The position numbers and the translations under genes are program-made. A DNA stretch of 57,753 bases from Streptococcus sp. SK643. GTDB taxonomy: Bacteria; Bacillota; Bacilli; Lactobacillales; Streptococcaceae. A model generated the notes under the pieces. The model had not been told where the DNA came from, ran no database searches, and saw nothing but the letters and a program-made list of their open reading frames with translations. The stretch covers positions 1 through 57,753 of the forward strand of contig NZ_AJMM01000001.1 of NCBI RefSeq assembly GCF_000259505.1. Reading direction: 5' to 3'. Positions 46,876-56,400 of this stretch are shown in pieces. The first letter of the stretch is position 1. Each line of letters starts with the position of its first letter.

Positions 46876-48318
46876 TTAGTTTTCTTTTAATTTAGCTAAT
46901 TCCTGTGCAAGTAGTTTAAGGGCCACTTGTGGGTTGGCTTGGCCTTTGGTTGCTTTCATAAGGAATCCTGTGAAAGCCTTGTCTGCGTTACGTTTGCCTG
47001 ACTTGAAGTCGGCAACAGCAGCTTCGTTATCCGCAAAGACCTGGTGAATGATTGGAATCAAGACAGCTGGATCTGAGATTTGAACCATACCTGCTTTTTC
47101 TACGTATTCACGCGCGCCGCCACCATTTTTAGCCAGGTGGACAAAGACTTTCTTAGCGATTTTAGAAGAGATAGTGCCATCTTCGATAATAGCAATCATT
47201 TCAACCAAGTTTTCTGGTGTCAATTCGATTTGTTCAAGTGTCTTACCTTCAGCATTCAAGAATTGAGCGACTTCCCCTTGGAGCCAGTTAGAAACTTGTT
47301 TGGCATCACCGCCTAGGGCAACAGCTTTCTCAAAGAAGTCAGAAGTGACTTTATTTGCAGTTAACTGGCTGGCATCGTAGTCTGACAAGCCAAGGTCAGA
47401 TACATAGCGAGCACGGCGTTCTTTCGGAAACTCTGGCAACTCTGTTCGCATTTCCTCAATCCACTCGTCTGAAATTTCAAAGAGGGGTAAGTCTGGCTCT
47501 GGGAAGTAGCGGTAGTCTGCAGCACCTTCCTTGACACGCATGAGGATGGTTGCCTTGTTGGCTTCATCATAACGGCGTGTTTCCTGGCGGATTTGACCAC
47601 CTGAGCGTAGGATTTCAGCTTGACGTTGAACTTCGTATTCAAGCCCTTTACGGACATTTGAGAAGGAGTTGAGGTTTTTCAACTCAGTCTTGGTACCGAA
47701 TTTCTCTTGACCATAAGGACGAAGAGAGATATTGGCATCCACACGCATAGAACCTTCTTCCATCTTAACGTCAGAAATACCAGCGTACTGGATGACTTCC
47801 TTGAGGGCTGTTAGATAAGCATAGGCTTCTTCTGGTGAACGCATGTCCGCTTCAGATACAATCTCAATCAATGGCACACCTTGACGGTTGAGGTCAACAT
47901 AAGAGTAACCATCTGTACCATGGGTGTTCTTACCTGCATCTTCTTCCAAGTGAGCACGTTCGATACCGATTTTCTTGGTCGTACCGTCCTCTAGCTCTAC
48001 TTCAATCCAACCATTATAGCCGATTGGTTCATCAAACTGAGAAATTTGGTATGCCTTTGGGTTATCAGGGTAGAAGTAGTTCTTGCGGTCGAAGTGCATT
48101 TTTTTGTGGATGTCCATGTTTAGGGCAAGAGCAGCTTTGATACCAGCATCGACCACCCCTTTATTGAGAACTGGTAGAACTCCTGGGAAAGACCAGTCAA
48201 TCACGTTAGTGTTGGCATTTTGGTCGTTTCCAAAGTGGGCAGAAGTAGGTGAGAAGATTTTTGAATTGGTGTTGAGCTCTACGTGGACTTCAAGTCCGAT
48301 GACTGTTTCAAAGTTCAT
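46876..48318 (-). CDS. gatB: Asp-tRNA(Asn)/Glu-tRNA(Gln) amidotransferase subunit B
   Basis: Subunit of the amidotransferase that turns Glu-tRNA(Gln) into Gln-tRNA(Gln); it binds tRNA and activates the gamma-carboxyl with ATP. It has 480 residues. The N-terminal catalytic domain starts [17 protein letters not shown] and includes [18 protein letters not shown]; the C-terminal YqeY/tail domain ends the protein. The ATG overlaps the gatA stop by one nt. Gene order gatC-gatA-gatB is standard for Firmicutes. Confidence 0.98.
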
Positions 48319-49784
48319 TAGTTGTCACCTCCAAAAATCACGGGTTGTTGTTTGTGGTAATCTGTTGTTGCTTCAAAGGCAGCAGCAGCTTGGTAAATGG
48401 TTTCCTCAGAGTACTTAGGACCGATTAATTGCAATCCTACTGGAAGACCTTGAACAAATCCAGCAGGGATAGAAATTCCTGGAAGTCCAGCTAAGTTGAC
48501 AGGGATTGTCAAAAGGTCAGCCAGGTACATTGCAACTGGATCATGGCTGAGTGAATCTAAGTCATAGGCTACACTTGGAGCAGTTGGACCTAAGATCAAA
48601 TCATAGTCTGCAAAGACTTTTTCGAAATCTTGGATGATGAGGGTACGGACTTGTCCAGCCTTCTTGTAGTAGGCATCGTAGTAACCTGATGAAAGGCTGA
48701 AAGTACCAAGCATGATACGGCGTTTCACTTCTTCACCGAAACCTTGGCTACGGCTGTTTACATAGATTTCATCAAGGTTGGTCGCATCCTCTGCGCGGTA
48801 GCCGTAACGGATACCATCAAAGCGTTGCAAGTTTGATGAAGCTTCAGATGAAGCGATGATGTAGTAAACGGCAACACCGTATTTAGAGTGAGGAAGGCTG
48901 ACTTCTTCAACTTTAGCACCCAGTTTTTCAAAGTGTTTAGCGGCATTAAGGATAGTTTCTTTAACCTCTGGATCAATCCCTTCTCCAAGGTATTCCTTAG
49001 GCAAAGCGATTTTCATGCCCTTGATGTCTTGTCCGATTTTTGAAGTAAAGTCGGCAATGCGGACGGGAGCAGAAGTAGAGTCTTTGGCATCTTCGCTGGC
49101 AATCGCATTGAGTAAGAGGGCATTTTCCTTAACCGTTGGTGCAAAAGGTCCAATCTGGTCTAATGAACTACCAAAGGCAATGAGACCGAAACGTGAAACT
49201 GTTCCGTAGGTTGGTTTGAGACCAACAATCCCATTGAAGGCAGCAGGTTGGCGGATAGAGCCACCAGTATCAGAACCAAGTGACAAGCGGACTTGGCCTG
49301 ACGCTACAGCTGCGGCAGAACCACTAGACGAGCCACCAGGAACCTTGCTGTGGTCCCAAGCGTTTTTAGTTGCTCCGTAGTGTGAAGTTTCACCTGAACC
49401 ACCCATGGCAAATTCGTCCATGTTGGTCTTTCCGACGACAATCATACCCTTGGCTTTGGCATTAGCAACGGCTGTTGCATCAAAGATTGGCTCATAGTTG
49501 TAGAGCATTTTTGAGGCTGCAGTTGTGAGGATACCATCTGTAGAAATGTTATCCTTAACTGCAAGTGGGATTCCTGAAAGGATATTATCAGCGTCAATCC
49601 CTGCCTCATCAATGACTTTGGCTTGAGCAAGAGCCTTCTCCTCAGCGATGGTAACAAAAGCGTTGATAGCTGTCTCGCGAGATTTGATATCTTCAAGTGT
49701 TGCTTGGGTTAATTCAGTCGCAGAAATTTCCTTAGAAACAAGGAGATTGTGCAAGTCTTCAATAGTTTTGTTATTAAAAGTCAT
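48318..49784 (-). CDS. gatA: Asp-tRNA(Asn)/Glu-tRNA(Gln) amidotransferase subunit A
   Basis: Amidase-signature glutaminase that supplies ammonia to GatB. It has 488 residues. The Ser-cisSer-Lys triad lies in [10 protein letters not shown] (Lys, about 79), the glycine/serine-rich [14 protein letters not shown], and [14 protein letters not shown] (nucleophile Ser). Start and stop overlap gatC and gatB by one nt each, so the three are translationally coupled. Confidence 0.98.
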
Positions 49785-50086
49785 TAGGCATCTCCTCCAT
49801 CGTCTAGGATAGCTGGTACCTTGATATAGTAGTTGTCTTTTTCAGGTACGTTTTTAAACAAGCGATCACGGTCAGTTCCTTCTTCTGCCACATCAGGGCG
49901 GAGTACAGTCTTGCGGTCAGCCATAGTAGTCGTTGGTGAGACACCAGTTGTGTCAACTTCGCCCAGCAATTCAACCATGTCAACAATCTTAGACAAGGTA
50001 GTCGCAAAGGCAGCAGTTTCTTCTTCAGAGAATCTTAATTTTGAGAGATTGGCAACGTGTGTTACCTCTTCTTGCGTAATTTTCAT
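49784..50086 (-). CDS. gatC: Asp-tRNA(Asn)/Glu-tRNA(Gln) amidotransferase subunit C
   Basis: Small subunit of 100 residues that wraps around and stabilises GatA-GatB. The start [17 protein letters not shown] and the C-terminal RPD near residue 75 are family features. The ATG at 50086 has an AAGGA ribosome site; a longer frame to 50161 adds 25 residues that lie across the promoter and is not used. Confidence 0.96.
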   Translation of the reverse strand: MKITQEEVTHVANLSKLRFSEEETAAFATTLSKIVDMVELLGEVDTTGVSPTTTMADRKTVLRPDVAEEGTDRDRLFKNVPEKDNYYIKVPAILDDGGDA

Positions 50087-50126
50087 CTTGCATCCTTTCG
50101 TGAAATGATGATTTTTAGTCTGTTCT

Positions 50127-50135
50127 ATTTTACCA
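50127..50135 (-). promoter_or_regulatory. Extended -10 promoter of gatCAB
   Basis: On the minus strand TGGTAAAAT (50135-50127), without a good -35 element. Confidence 0.5.
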
Positions 50136-50179
50136 TATTTTCCTATAAATAAGGGAGCCAAACTGAAAAGAAATAGAAA

Positions 50180-50208
50180 TTGAAAAATCGTTGCTAATTC
50201 GCTATAAT
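50180..50208 (+). promoter_or_regulatory. Promoter of the YwaF-type gene
   Basis: TTGAAA (50180-50185), a 17-nt spacer and TATAAT (50203-50208). Confidence 0.75.
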
Positions 50209-50251
50209 GGTTAAACTAGATAGTTGAAAGAATAGGATTTAGAATAGAAAA

Positions 50252-50938
50252 ATGTTAGATCAATTGATTACCAGAACGCAGACAACTCCACCTCCCATAT
50301 CCTTTTTTTGGTATGGGGTTATGGTTCTCAGCTTAGTGTTGTCTATTTACAGTTCGCTGACATATTATAAAAATCCACGATTTGTGAAGCTTTTTAAGGG
50401 GATTCAGATTCTTCAACTATTGGCCCTCTATAGCTGGTATATTGGTTTTCAAATTCCGTTTTCAAACAGTCTTCCTTTCTATCATTGCCGGTTGGCTATG
50501 TTCGCGGTTGTTTTCTTGCCTGACAAATGGAAAAGCAAGCAGTATTTTGCTCTTTTAGGAGCTAGCGGTGCAGTATTTGCCTTACTTTATCCCGTTTTTG
50601 ATCCCTACGATTTTCCGCATATTACTAGCTTTTCCTTCTTAATTGGGCACTATGCTCTTTTGATCAATTCCTTGGTTTATCTGATGAATCACTATGATAA
50701 AACCTTATTGAAAAAGTATAAAATAATCGTCTACACCTTTATTTTAAACCTCTTCCTTGTTGGGGTTAATCAGGTAACAGGTGGGAATTACGGTTTATTA
50801 AATAAGACTCCTTTTATTCCTACTGCACCATTATGGATTAAGTATTTTCTTGTTTCAGTTATACTTTCTTTAGCCTTGCTTCTCTTTGATATAGTGTTCA
50901 AGAAAAGATGGCGAATGAAGAGTGAGCTGAGTCTGTAA
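50252..50938 (+). CDS. YwaF/TIGR02206-family membrane protein
   Basis: A 228-residue integral membrane protein with about seven helices, resembling the YwaF (TIGR02206, TMEM164-like) family. Shared features are LPFYHCRLAMF near residue 75 with a conserved His-Cys, a central IGHYALL and the late GGNYGLLNKTP. Function unknown. The ribosome site is weak (AGGAT at distance). It lies divergent from gatCAB and upstream of prfC, with its own promoter. Confidence 0.75.
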   Translation: MLDQLITRTQTTPPPISFFWYGVMVLSLVLSIYSSLTYYKNPRFVKLFKGIQILQLLALYSWYIGFQIPFSNSLPFYHCRLAMFAVVFLPDKWKSKQYFALLGASGAVFALLYPVFDPYDFPHITSFSFLIGHYALLINSLVYLMNHYDKTLLKKYKIIVYTFILNLFLVGVNQVTGGNYGLLNKTPFIPTAPLWIKYFLVSVILSLALLLFDIVFKKRWRMKSELSL

Positions 50939-50967
50939 TCTTGTCTGATGTTTCCTTGGATGTTGGA

Positions 50968-50996
50968 TTGAAAAACTTATAGATTTTCGATATAAT
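50968..50996 (+). promoter_or_regulatory. Promoter of prfC
   Basis: TTGAAA (50968-50973), a 17-nt spacer and TATAAT (50991-50996). The leader is about 83 nt. Confidence 0.75.
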
Positions 50997-51085
50997 GGAG
51001 TGTTGAAAGGAATGGTAAAATCCAATGTAAAAATCATTCTCAGCTATTAAAACAGATAAAAATAGATTTAAAAGAAAGAGAACTT

Positions 51086-52630
51086 ATGAATATTCAAGAA
51101 GAAATTAAGAAACGTCGTACCTTTGCTATCATCTCCCACCCGGACGCGGGTAAAACGACCATCACTGAGCAGTTGCTCTACTTTGGGGGAGAAATTCGTG
51201 AGGCCGGTACGGTAAAAGGGAAGAAAACAGGAACTTTTGCCAAGTCCGACTGGATGGATATCGAGAAGCAACGTGGGATTTCGGTTACTTCATCTGTTAT
51301 GCAATTTGACTACGACGGCAAACGAGTCAATATCCTAGATACCCCAGGGCACGAGGACTTCTCAGAAGATACCTATCGTACCTTGATGGCGGTAGATGCT
51401 GCTGTTATGGTCGTGGACTCTGCCAAAGGTATTGAGGCCCAAACCAAGAAATTGTTTGAGGTTGTGAAACACCGTGGTATTCCAGTCTTTACCTTTATGA
51501 ACAAGCTTGACCGTGACGGTCGTGAACCACTAGACCTCTTGCAAGAGTTGGAAGAAGTCTTGGGTATTGCTAGCTATCCTATGAACTGGCCTATCGGGAT
51601 GGGGAAAGCTTTTGAGGGTTTATATGACCTTTATAACCAACGCTTGGAACTCTATAAAGGGGATGAGCGTTTTGCTAGCTTAGAAGATGGAGATAAGCTT
51701 TTTGGAAGCAATCCTTTCTACGAGCAAGTCAAGGATGATATTGAACTTTTAAATGAAGCTGGAAATGAGTTTTCAGAGGAAGCAATCCTTGCAGGTGATT
51801 TGACACCTGTCTTCTTTGGGTCAGCCCTTACAAACTTTGGTGTGCAGACCTTCCTTGAAACCTTCCTTAAGTTTGCTCCAGAACCACATGGTCACAAGAA
51901 AACAGACGGTGAAATTGTGGATCCTTATGACAAGGATTTCTCAGGATTTGTCTTTAAAATCCAAGCCAACATGGATCCTCGTCACCGTGACCGTATCGCC
52001 TTTGTCCGTATCGTATCAGGCGAATTTGAGCGCGGTATGAGTGTCAACCTGCCTCGTACTGGTAAGGGTGCTAAACTGTCTAATGTTACCCAGTTTATGG
52101 CAGAGAGTCGTGAGAATGTGACCAATGCAGTAGCTGGAGATATTATCGGGGTTTACGATACAGGTACTTATCAGGTTGGGGACACTTTGACAGTTGGAAA
52201 AAACAAGTTTGAATTCGAACCCCTACCAACCTTTACGCCTGAGATTTTCATGAAAGTATCTGCTAAGAATGTCATGAAGCAGAAATCCTTCCACAAGGGA
52301 ATTGAGCAATTGGTACAAGAAGGAGCCATCCAGCTTTACAAGAATTACCAAACAGGTGAGTACATGCTAGGAGCAGTCGGTCAACTTCAGTTTGAAGTCT
52401 TTAAGCACCGTATGGAAGGTGAGTACAATGCAGAAGTTGTCATGAGCCCAATGGGTAAAAAGACCGTTCGTTGGATTAAGCCAGAGGACTTAGATGAACG
52501 CATGTCGTCGAGTCGAAATATCTTGGCCAAAGACCGCTTTGACCAACCAGTCTTCCTCTTTGAAAATGACTTTGCCCTTCGCTGGTTTGCGGACAAGTAT
52601 CCAGACGTAGAGTTGGAAGAGAAGATGTAG
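51086..52630 (+). CDS. prfC: Peptide chain release factor 3
   Basis: Translational GTPase that recycles RF1/RF2 after stop-codon release. It has 514 residues. G-domain motifs are SHPDAGKTT (G1, about 18-26), RGISVT (G2), DTPGHEDFS (G3, about 86-94) and NKLD (G4, about 140-143), followed by two beta-barrels and the RF3 C-terminal domain ([16 protein letters not shown]). The ribosome site is weak (AAAGAGA). Downstream lies an unusual 824-bp hairpin-rich gap. Confidence 0.97.
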   Translation: MNIQEEIKKRRTFAIISHPDAGKTTITEQLLYFGGEIREAGTVKGKKTGTFAKSDWMDIEKQRGISVTSSVMQFDYDGKRVNILDTPGHEDFSEDTYRTLMAVDAAVMVVDSAKGIEAQTKKLFEVVKHRGIPVFTFMNKLDRDGREPLDLLQELEEVLGIASYPMNWPIGMGKAFEGLYDLYNQRLELYKGDERFASLEDGDKLFGSNPFYEQVKDDIELLNEAGNEFSEEAILAGDLTPVFFGSALTNFGVQTFLETFLKFAPEPHGHKKTDGEIVDPYDKDFSGFVFKIQANMDPRHRDRIAFVRIVSGEFERGMSVNLPRTGKGAKLSNVTQFMAESRENVTNAVAGDIIGVYDTGTYQVGDTLTVGKNKFEFEPLPTFTPEIFMKVSAKNVMKQKSFHKGIEQLVQEGAIQLYKNYQTGEYMLGAVGQLQFEVFKHRMEGEYNAEVVMSPMGKKTVRWIKPEDLDERMSSSRNILAKDRFDQPVFLFENDFALRWFADKYPDVELEEKM

Positions 52631-52638
52631 ATCGCCAA

Positions 52639-52670
52639 AGTTACTTGATTGTGTAACAATCTAAGTAACT
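52639..52670. repeat. Hairpin 9 nt downstream of prfC
   Basis: AGTTACTT-GATTG pairs with CAATC-AAGTAACT, with one bulged T and a 5-nt loop. It lacks a T tail, so it is not a typical terminator. It is the first of a series of inverted repeats. Confidence 0.75.
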
Positions 52671-52673
52671 AAC

Positions 52674-52696
52674 GCCAAGTTTCTATGGAACTTGGC
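52674..52696. repeat. Small hairpin preceding module A
   Basis: GCCAAGTT pairs perfectly with AACTTGGC around a 7-nt loop; four nt separate it from module A. Confidence 0.8.
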
Positions 52697-52700
52697 TAGG

Positions 52701-52793
52701 CGCTCCACTAGTAAAGTTTTACGAATAATATCGATTCGTAAAACTTTACGTCGTAACTGGTAGTGAGCAGTCTAGCTAACTGCCTTACTAACT
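52701..52793. repeat. 93-bp hairpin module, copy A
   Basis: The order is CGCTCCACTA, a perfect 16-bp stem (52711-52726 with 52734-52749) around a 7-nt loop, GTCGTAAC, 13 variable nt, and a 23-nt tail ending CTAACTGCCTTACTAACT. Copy B at 52859 has the same length and order, with about 73 of 93 positions identical. No T run follows the stem and I find no frame encoding a protein. The family is not one I recognise; it does not match BOX or RUP as I know them. Confidence 0.9.
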
Positions 52794-52795
52794 AC

Positions 52796-52853
52796 GTTTG
52801 GCAAATGGAATCGGTTTGCCAAACTCCGTGTCGTGGTGTAAAAATCGGTTTAC
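52796..52853. repeat. Two small hairpins between modules A and B
   Basis: GTTTGGCAAA pairs with TTTGCCAAAC around 9 nt (52796-52824); GTAAA pairs with TTTAC around 6 nt (52838-52853). Both loops carry AATCGG, so they look like diverged copies of one element. The second sits 5 nt before module B, as the hairpin at 52674 sits 4 nt before module A. Confidence 0.75.
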
Positions 52854-52858
52854 CTAAA

Positions 52859-52951
52859 CGCTTCACTAGGAAAAGTCCACGAATATTATAGATTCGTGGA
52901 TTTTTCCGTCGTAACAGAAAGGAAGTAGCCTAGCTAACTGCCTTACTAACT
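52859..52951. repeat. 93-bp hairpin module, copy B
   Basis: Same architecture as copy A: CGCTTCACTA, a 16-bp stem (52869-52884 with 52892-52907; one G-U pair), a 7-nt loop, GTCGTAAC, 13 variable nt and a 22/23-identical tail. Five stem positions differ from copy A and all five keep pairing through change in the other arm. Confidence 0.9.
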
Positions 52952-52997
52952 GAATAAATTGAAAAATAGCCTAGCTATCTAGAAAAAGATCAATAGA

Positions 52998-53032
52998 ATG
53001 TCTACGATTATCACCTAATCGTGGGCATTTTT
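52998..53032 (+). terminator. Terminator after the hairpin array
   Basis: ATGTCTACGATTA pairs with TAATCGTGGGCAT (two G-U pairs), followed by TTTTT. It lies 370 nt after the prfC stop, so the array would be part of the prfC transcript if nothing stops earlier. Confidence 0.75.
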
Positions 53033-53363
53033 GATAGGAGTGGCAGAGGAGAATCGATTTATTTCGAACGATTTTTTATGAAAATCTATTGTCATAAGAT
53101 CTACCTAGATAGTATTTTTGCATTAGATTATGAATAATCAATGAAACATGAATAGTCAATTTTTTATATTTTGTTTATATAATATATTGAAAATCCGAAT
53201 GTTATATACTTTTTACAACTAAAATAAATTTAGTTATATATATTTTAAAAAGTTTTTTGAGACTTTTTATACCTAGCTATTAGATATTGATAGAGAGCTT
53301 ATAAATGGTCGATGTTTCAAAATATTTGAACGATAATATTATATGAAAAATATATCAAATGTC
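53033..53363. other. AT-rich non-coding stretch upstream of adhesin gene
   Basis: About 330 bp of very AT-rich sequence with many A and T tracts, no credible ORF with a ribosome site, and no repeat copy. It may act as an upstream activating region or curved DNA for the adhesin promoter; that is inference. Confidence 0.5.
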
Positions 53364-53392
53364 TTGACTAGCGTTTGCACTTGGGGTATACT
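53364..53392 (+). promoter_or_regulatory. Promoter of the serine-rich adhesin gene
   Basis: TTGACT (53364-53369), a 17-nt spacer and TATACT (53387-53392). The leader of about 56 nt contains a hairpin GGTGGA-TTG-TCCACT (53414-53428). Confidence 0.8.
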
Positions 53393-53454
53393 GTAAGAGT
53401 ATGATTAAAATAAGGTGGATTGTCCACTTTTGGTATGTAACGAAAGGGTAAAAC

Positions 53455-56400
53455 ATGTTTTTTAGACGTCAGAATGGGGAATATAGAGAGACAGACCGTG
53501 TGACTCGGTTCAAATTAATTAAATCAGGAAAACACTGGTTGCGTGCTTCAACCTCTCTTTTTGGTTTGTTTAGAGTCTTACGAGGTGGGGTTGATACTAG
53601 CCAAGTTATGACGGAAGTAGTAGAAGATAAGGTCAATCCTTCTATTACAGGTCTAGATATTATAAAGGGACTTGCTGCCACGGGGGCTGTTTTAGGTGGA
53701 ACTGCCGCAACTCAAACAAAGGTTTTTGCCAATGATACGGTAGCTGTTGAGAAGACTCTAGAAAATCCAGATTTGTTGGTTACCAATGATACGGTAGTTT
53801 TGGGTACGACATCTACTAGCAATTCTGAAAACTCTAGTAGCTTATCTCGTTCTGTGAGTGAAAGTGCTTCAGTCTCAGACTCTATTTCTATTAGTTCTTC
53901 AACTAGCACCTCTCTAAGCACTTCAGCAAGTACCAGCGCATCGGCTTCAGCAAGCACTAGCGCATCGGCCTCAGCAAGCACTAGCGCATCGGCTTCAGCA
54001 AGTACTAGCGCTTCAACTTCAGCAAGTACCAGTGTATCGGGTAGCTCATCAACTAGTCATTCATCTACGAATTCTCTAAGTAATTCATCGGATAAGAAAA
54101 ACTCTGCTAGTCAAACAAGTAGTACATCAAACTCTACTAGTGTTTCGAATGAAGAAACAACTGCCAACTCTCAAACTGAGAAGAAATCATCTGACTTTAA
54201 GGAATCACAAGCAAGTAAACTTGATTTTTCTATTTTAAAACCTGCTGGCATTGAGTCGAATTTGGTTACATCAGGATCTGATGTAACCAGCTTAGTCGGT
54301 GTGACCGCTGGAGCTATTGCGACTTCCGAAGTTTCTGCTAAACAAAATGATGAAAATCGTAAGAAGTTGACAAAACTTTCAGCTGAGATGGGTGAGTATC
54401 TAGCTAAAGCTGTTGGGTTACCAAATACTGACTCTGCTATCACTAAGGTCAACTCTGCGGTAACTGACATTGAAAAAGCCTTGGCTGATCCAACTAGTGA
54501 TTTGACAGCAGTGGTGCAAAAAGCGACTCAAGCTCGTAATTCTATTGTCAATGCTGTTTTGAGAGCGCAATCAGGTGCGCGTGATGCCCGTAATGGTCAA
54601 GCCATGTTGCGCGATGCTTCCCTTCGTGCAAGTTGGGCTCCTTCTCAGAATGACGGGCGTATGGAGGTAAGTAGTCCAGGTGCTACTTTTGATAAGGCTA
54701 CTGGTATCGCAACGTACACCATGAATGTTCAGGCGAGTAGTGCTTTGCACAATGTTGGTGTTAAGATAAATGTCGGCCGAGGAGGTCATGTCCAAAGTGC
54801 AACATTTAATGGCAACTCTATGGAGAAAACCTACACTCAGGGTTCCGAAATTGTTTATAATTACAGACATGGACAAAATAGAAACTTAAGTGGTAGGATT
54901 GAAGTCAGAGTTAAATACGATAACAATGTGCCGACTGCAGAGGCTGATATGCAGGTGCAGGTCAGCTCAGCCCCAATCGGGAAAAATACCCCAGGGAATG
55001 CTTCAACTGTACAACATGGAAGTGTTGCAACAGGGTATACTGCATCAAAACCGACACCCCCACCTTCTGTGAGTAAATCAGGTCCAATTATCCAGAATAA
55101 TAATGGAACTCATTTTGATGTTTATAATGATGATTATTTCGTTCATAATCTTCCTATTTTAAAAAATGGAGCTAGTATCCGCCAATATGGAATTATCAAG
55201 CAGGATGCTATTCCTGGAGTCACTTATGGCGGACAATTGATGGGTCAAGAAATAAATCGACCTAATCCGAGATATAATCCTTACGTTCCTAGTACTGGAA
55301 GCCCATGGTTAAATCAAACAAAGGAAATTAAAGATATTGGAACGGGTATATCGGGTACTGTAGGTAACGGTGAGGCATCCGCTGAAGTAGGAAAAACCTA
55401 TAGCTATAGTATTGGTGCAGTTGATTGGGGAAATAAATCCTCTGAGGCTACTCTTACCTATACTATCAAGGGATTCAACGAGCGTCATGATGTTCAAAGT
55501 GGAGATGTTGTTCAAGTTAAGGATTTGGAGCATTTAACACCGCAAGAAATTGCAGAAGTTTATAATAACTTTATTAATAATCCAGCAAATAACCGTAATT
55601 TACTATCTAATCAAGACCTTGCTAAAAGAGGAATAACCCCACAAGTAACTTCGGACGCAAATGGTACCGTTTTAACCTTCCCAGGCACTAGAGCTAAAAT
55701 AGAAGTCTCAACAAATGGTACGATCACAGTGACCTATCGTGATGGTACCACAAGTACTATCAATGCTACCTTAGAAAAATACAATCCAATTGCCAAAGTT
55801 CCTAAAGTTTATACCTATATTGGTGAACAGGCGAGCGACTTGGAAACTGCAAGTAACTTTATCCAGCGTGCTAACGGTAAAGAATTCCCTACTGGAACAA
55901 ATATCACTTGGAAACAAGGGGCAGGAATTAGTACGTCAGAGACAGGCTCTAAACAAGCTATTGCCCATATCGAATATCCTAATGGTGGCAGCGAAGATGT
56001 TACTGTAGATTATGAAGTTCTGGCGACAATTAAGCCTAAAGGTCCAGTAAATGATATTCAAGGAACACCACCTCATAAGGGAACAGTTTGGCATAATTAT
56101 GTTGATAAAGAGGGAACTGCTGGATATCCAAGTGGTGCAAACCAAGCTTGGAGTAAAAATGGTCAAGTAGTTTCTGACTCACCTATCAATACAAATGAGG
56201 CAGGAAGAAATACCTACCAAGTGACCTTTACCTATCCGGTAGGTCGTATGGGGGAAAATGACTCTAATAAACTAAGTCATACAGTTGATGTTGTTCATGA
56301 TGTCTATAAGTTTGAATCAAATCGTTCTTATGTCTTTACTGAAAATAAGACAGATGATCCGGCTTATAAACAAGCTGTAGCAAATCCTAAAGAAGCAGTT

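Noticed and set aside
52719..52726. TACGAATA, identical to the competence sigma-X (cin/com) box, inside hairpin module A
   Set aside because: No gene follows at a usable distance, module B has one mismatch in the box, and the motif is explained by the stem sequence. Likely coincidence.
52639..52951. Integron attC-like or CRISPR-like array
   Set aside because: No GTTRRRY/RYYYAAC core pairs and no cassette ORFs; only two long modules with paired arms, not regular repeats with unique spacers.
53890..54054. Short regular repeats that could be mistaken for a CRISPR array
   Set aside because: They are in-frame Ser/Ala/Thr codons inside the adhesin reading frame.
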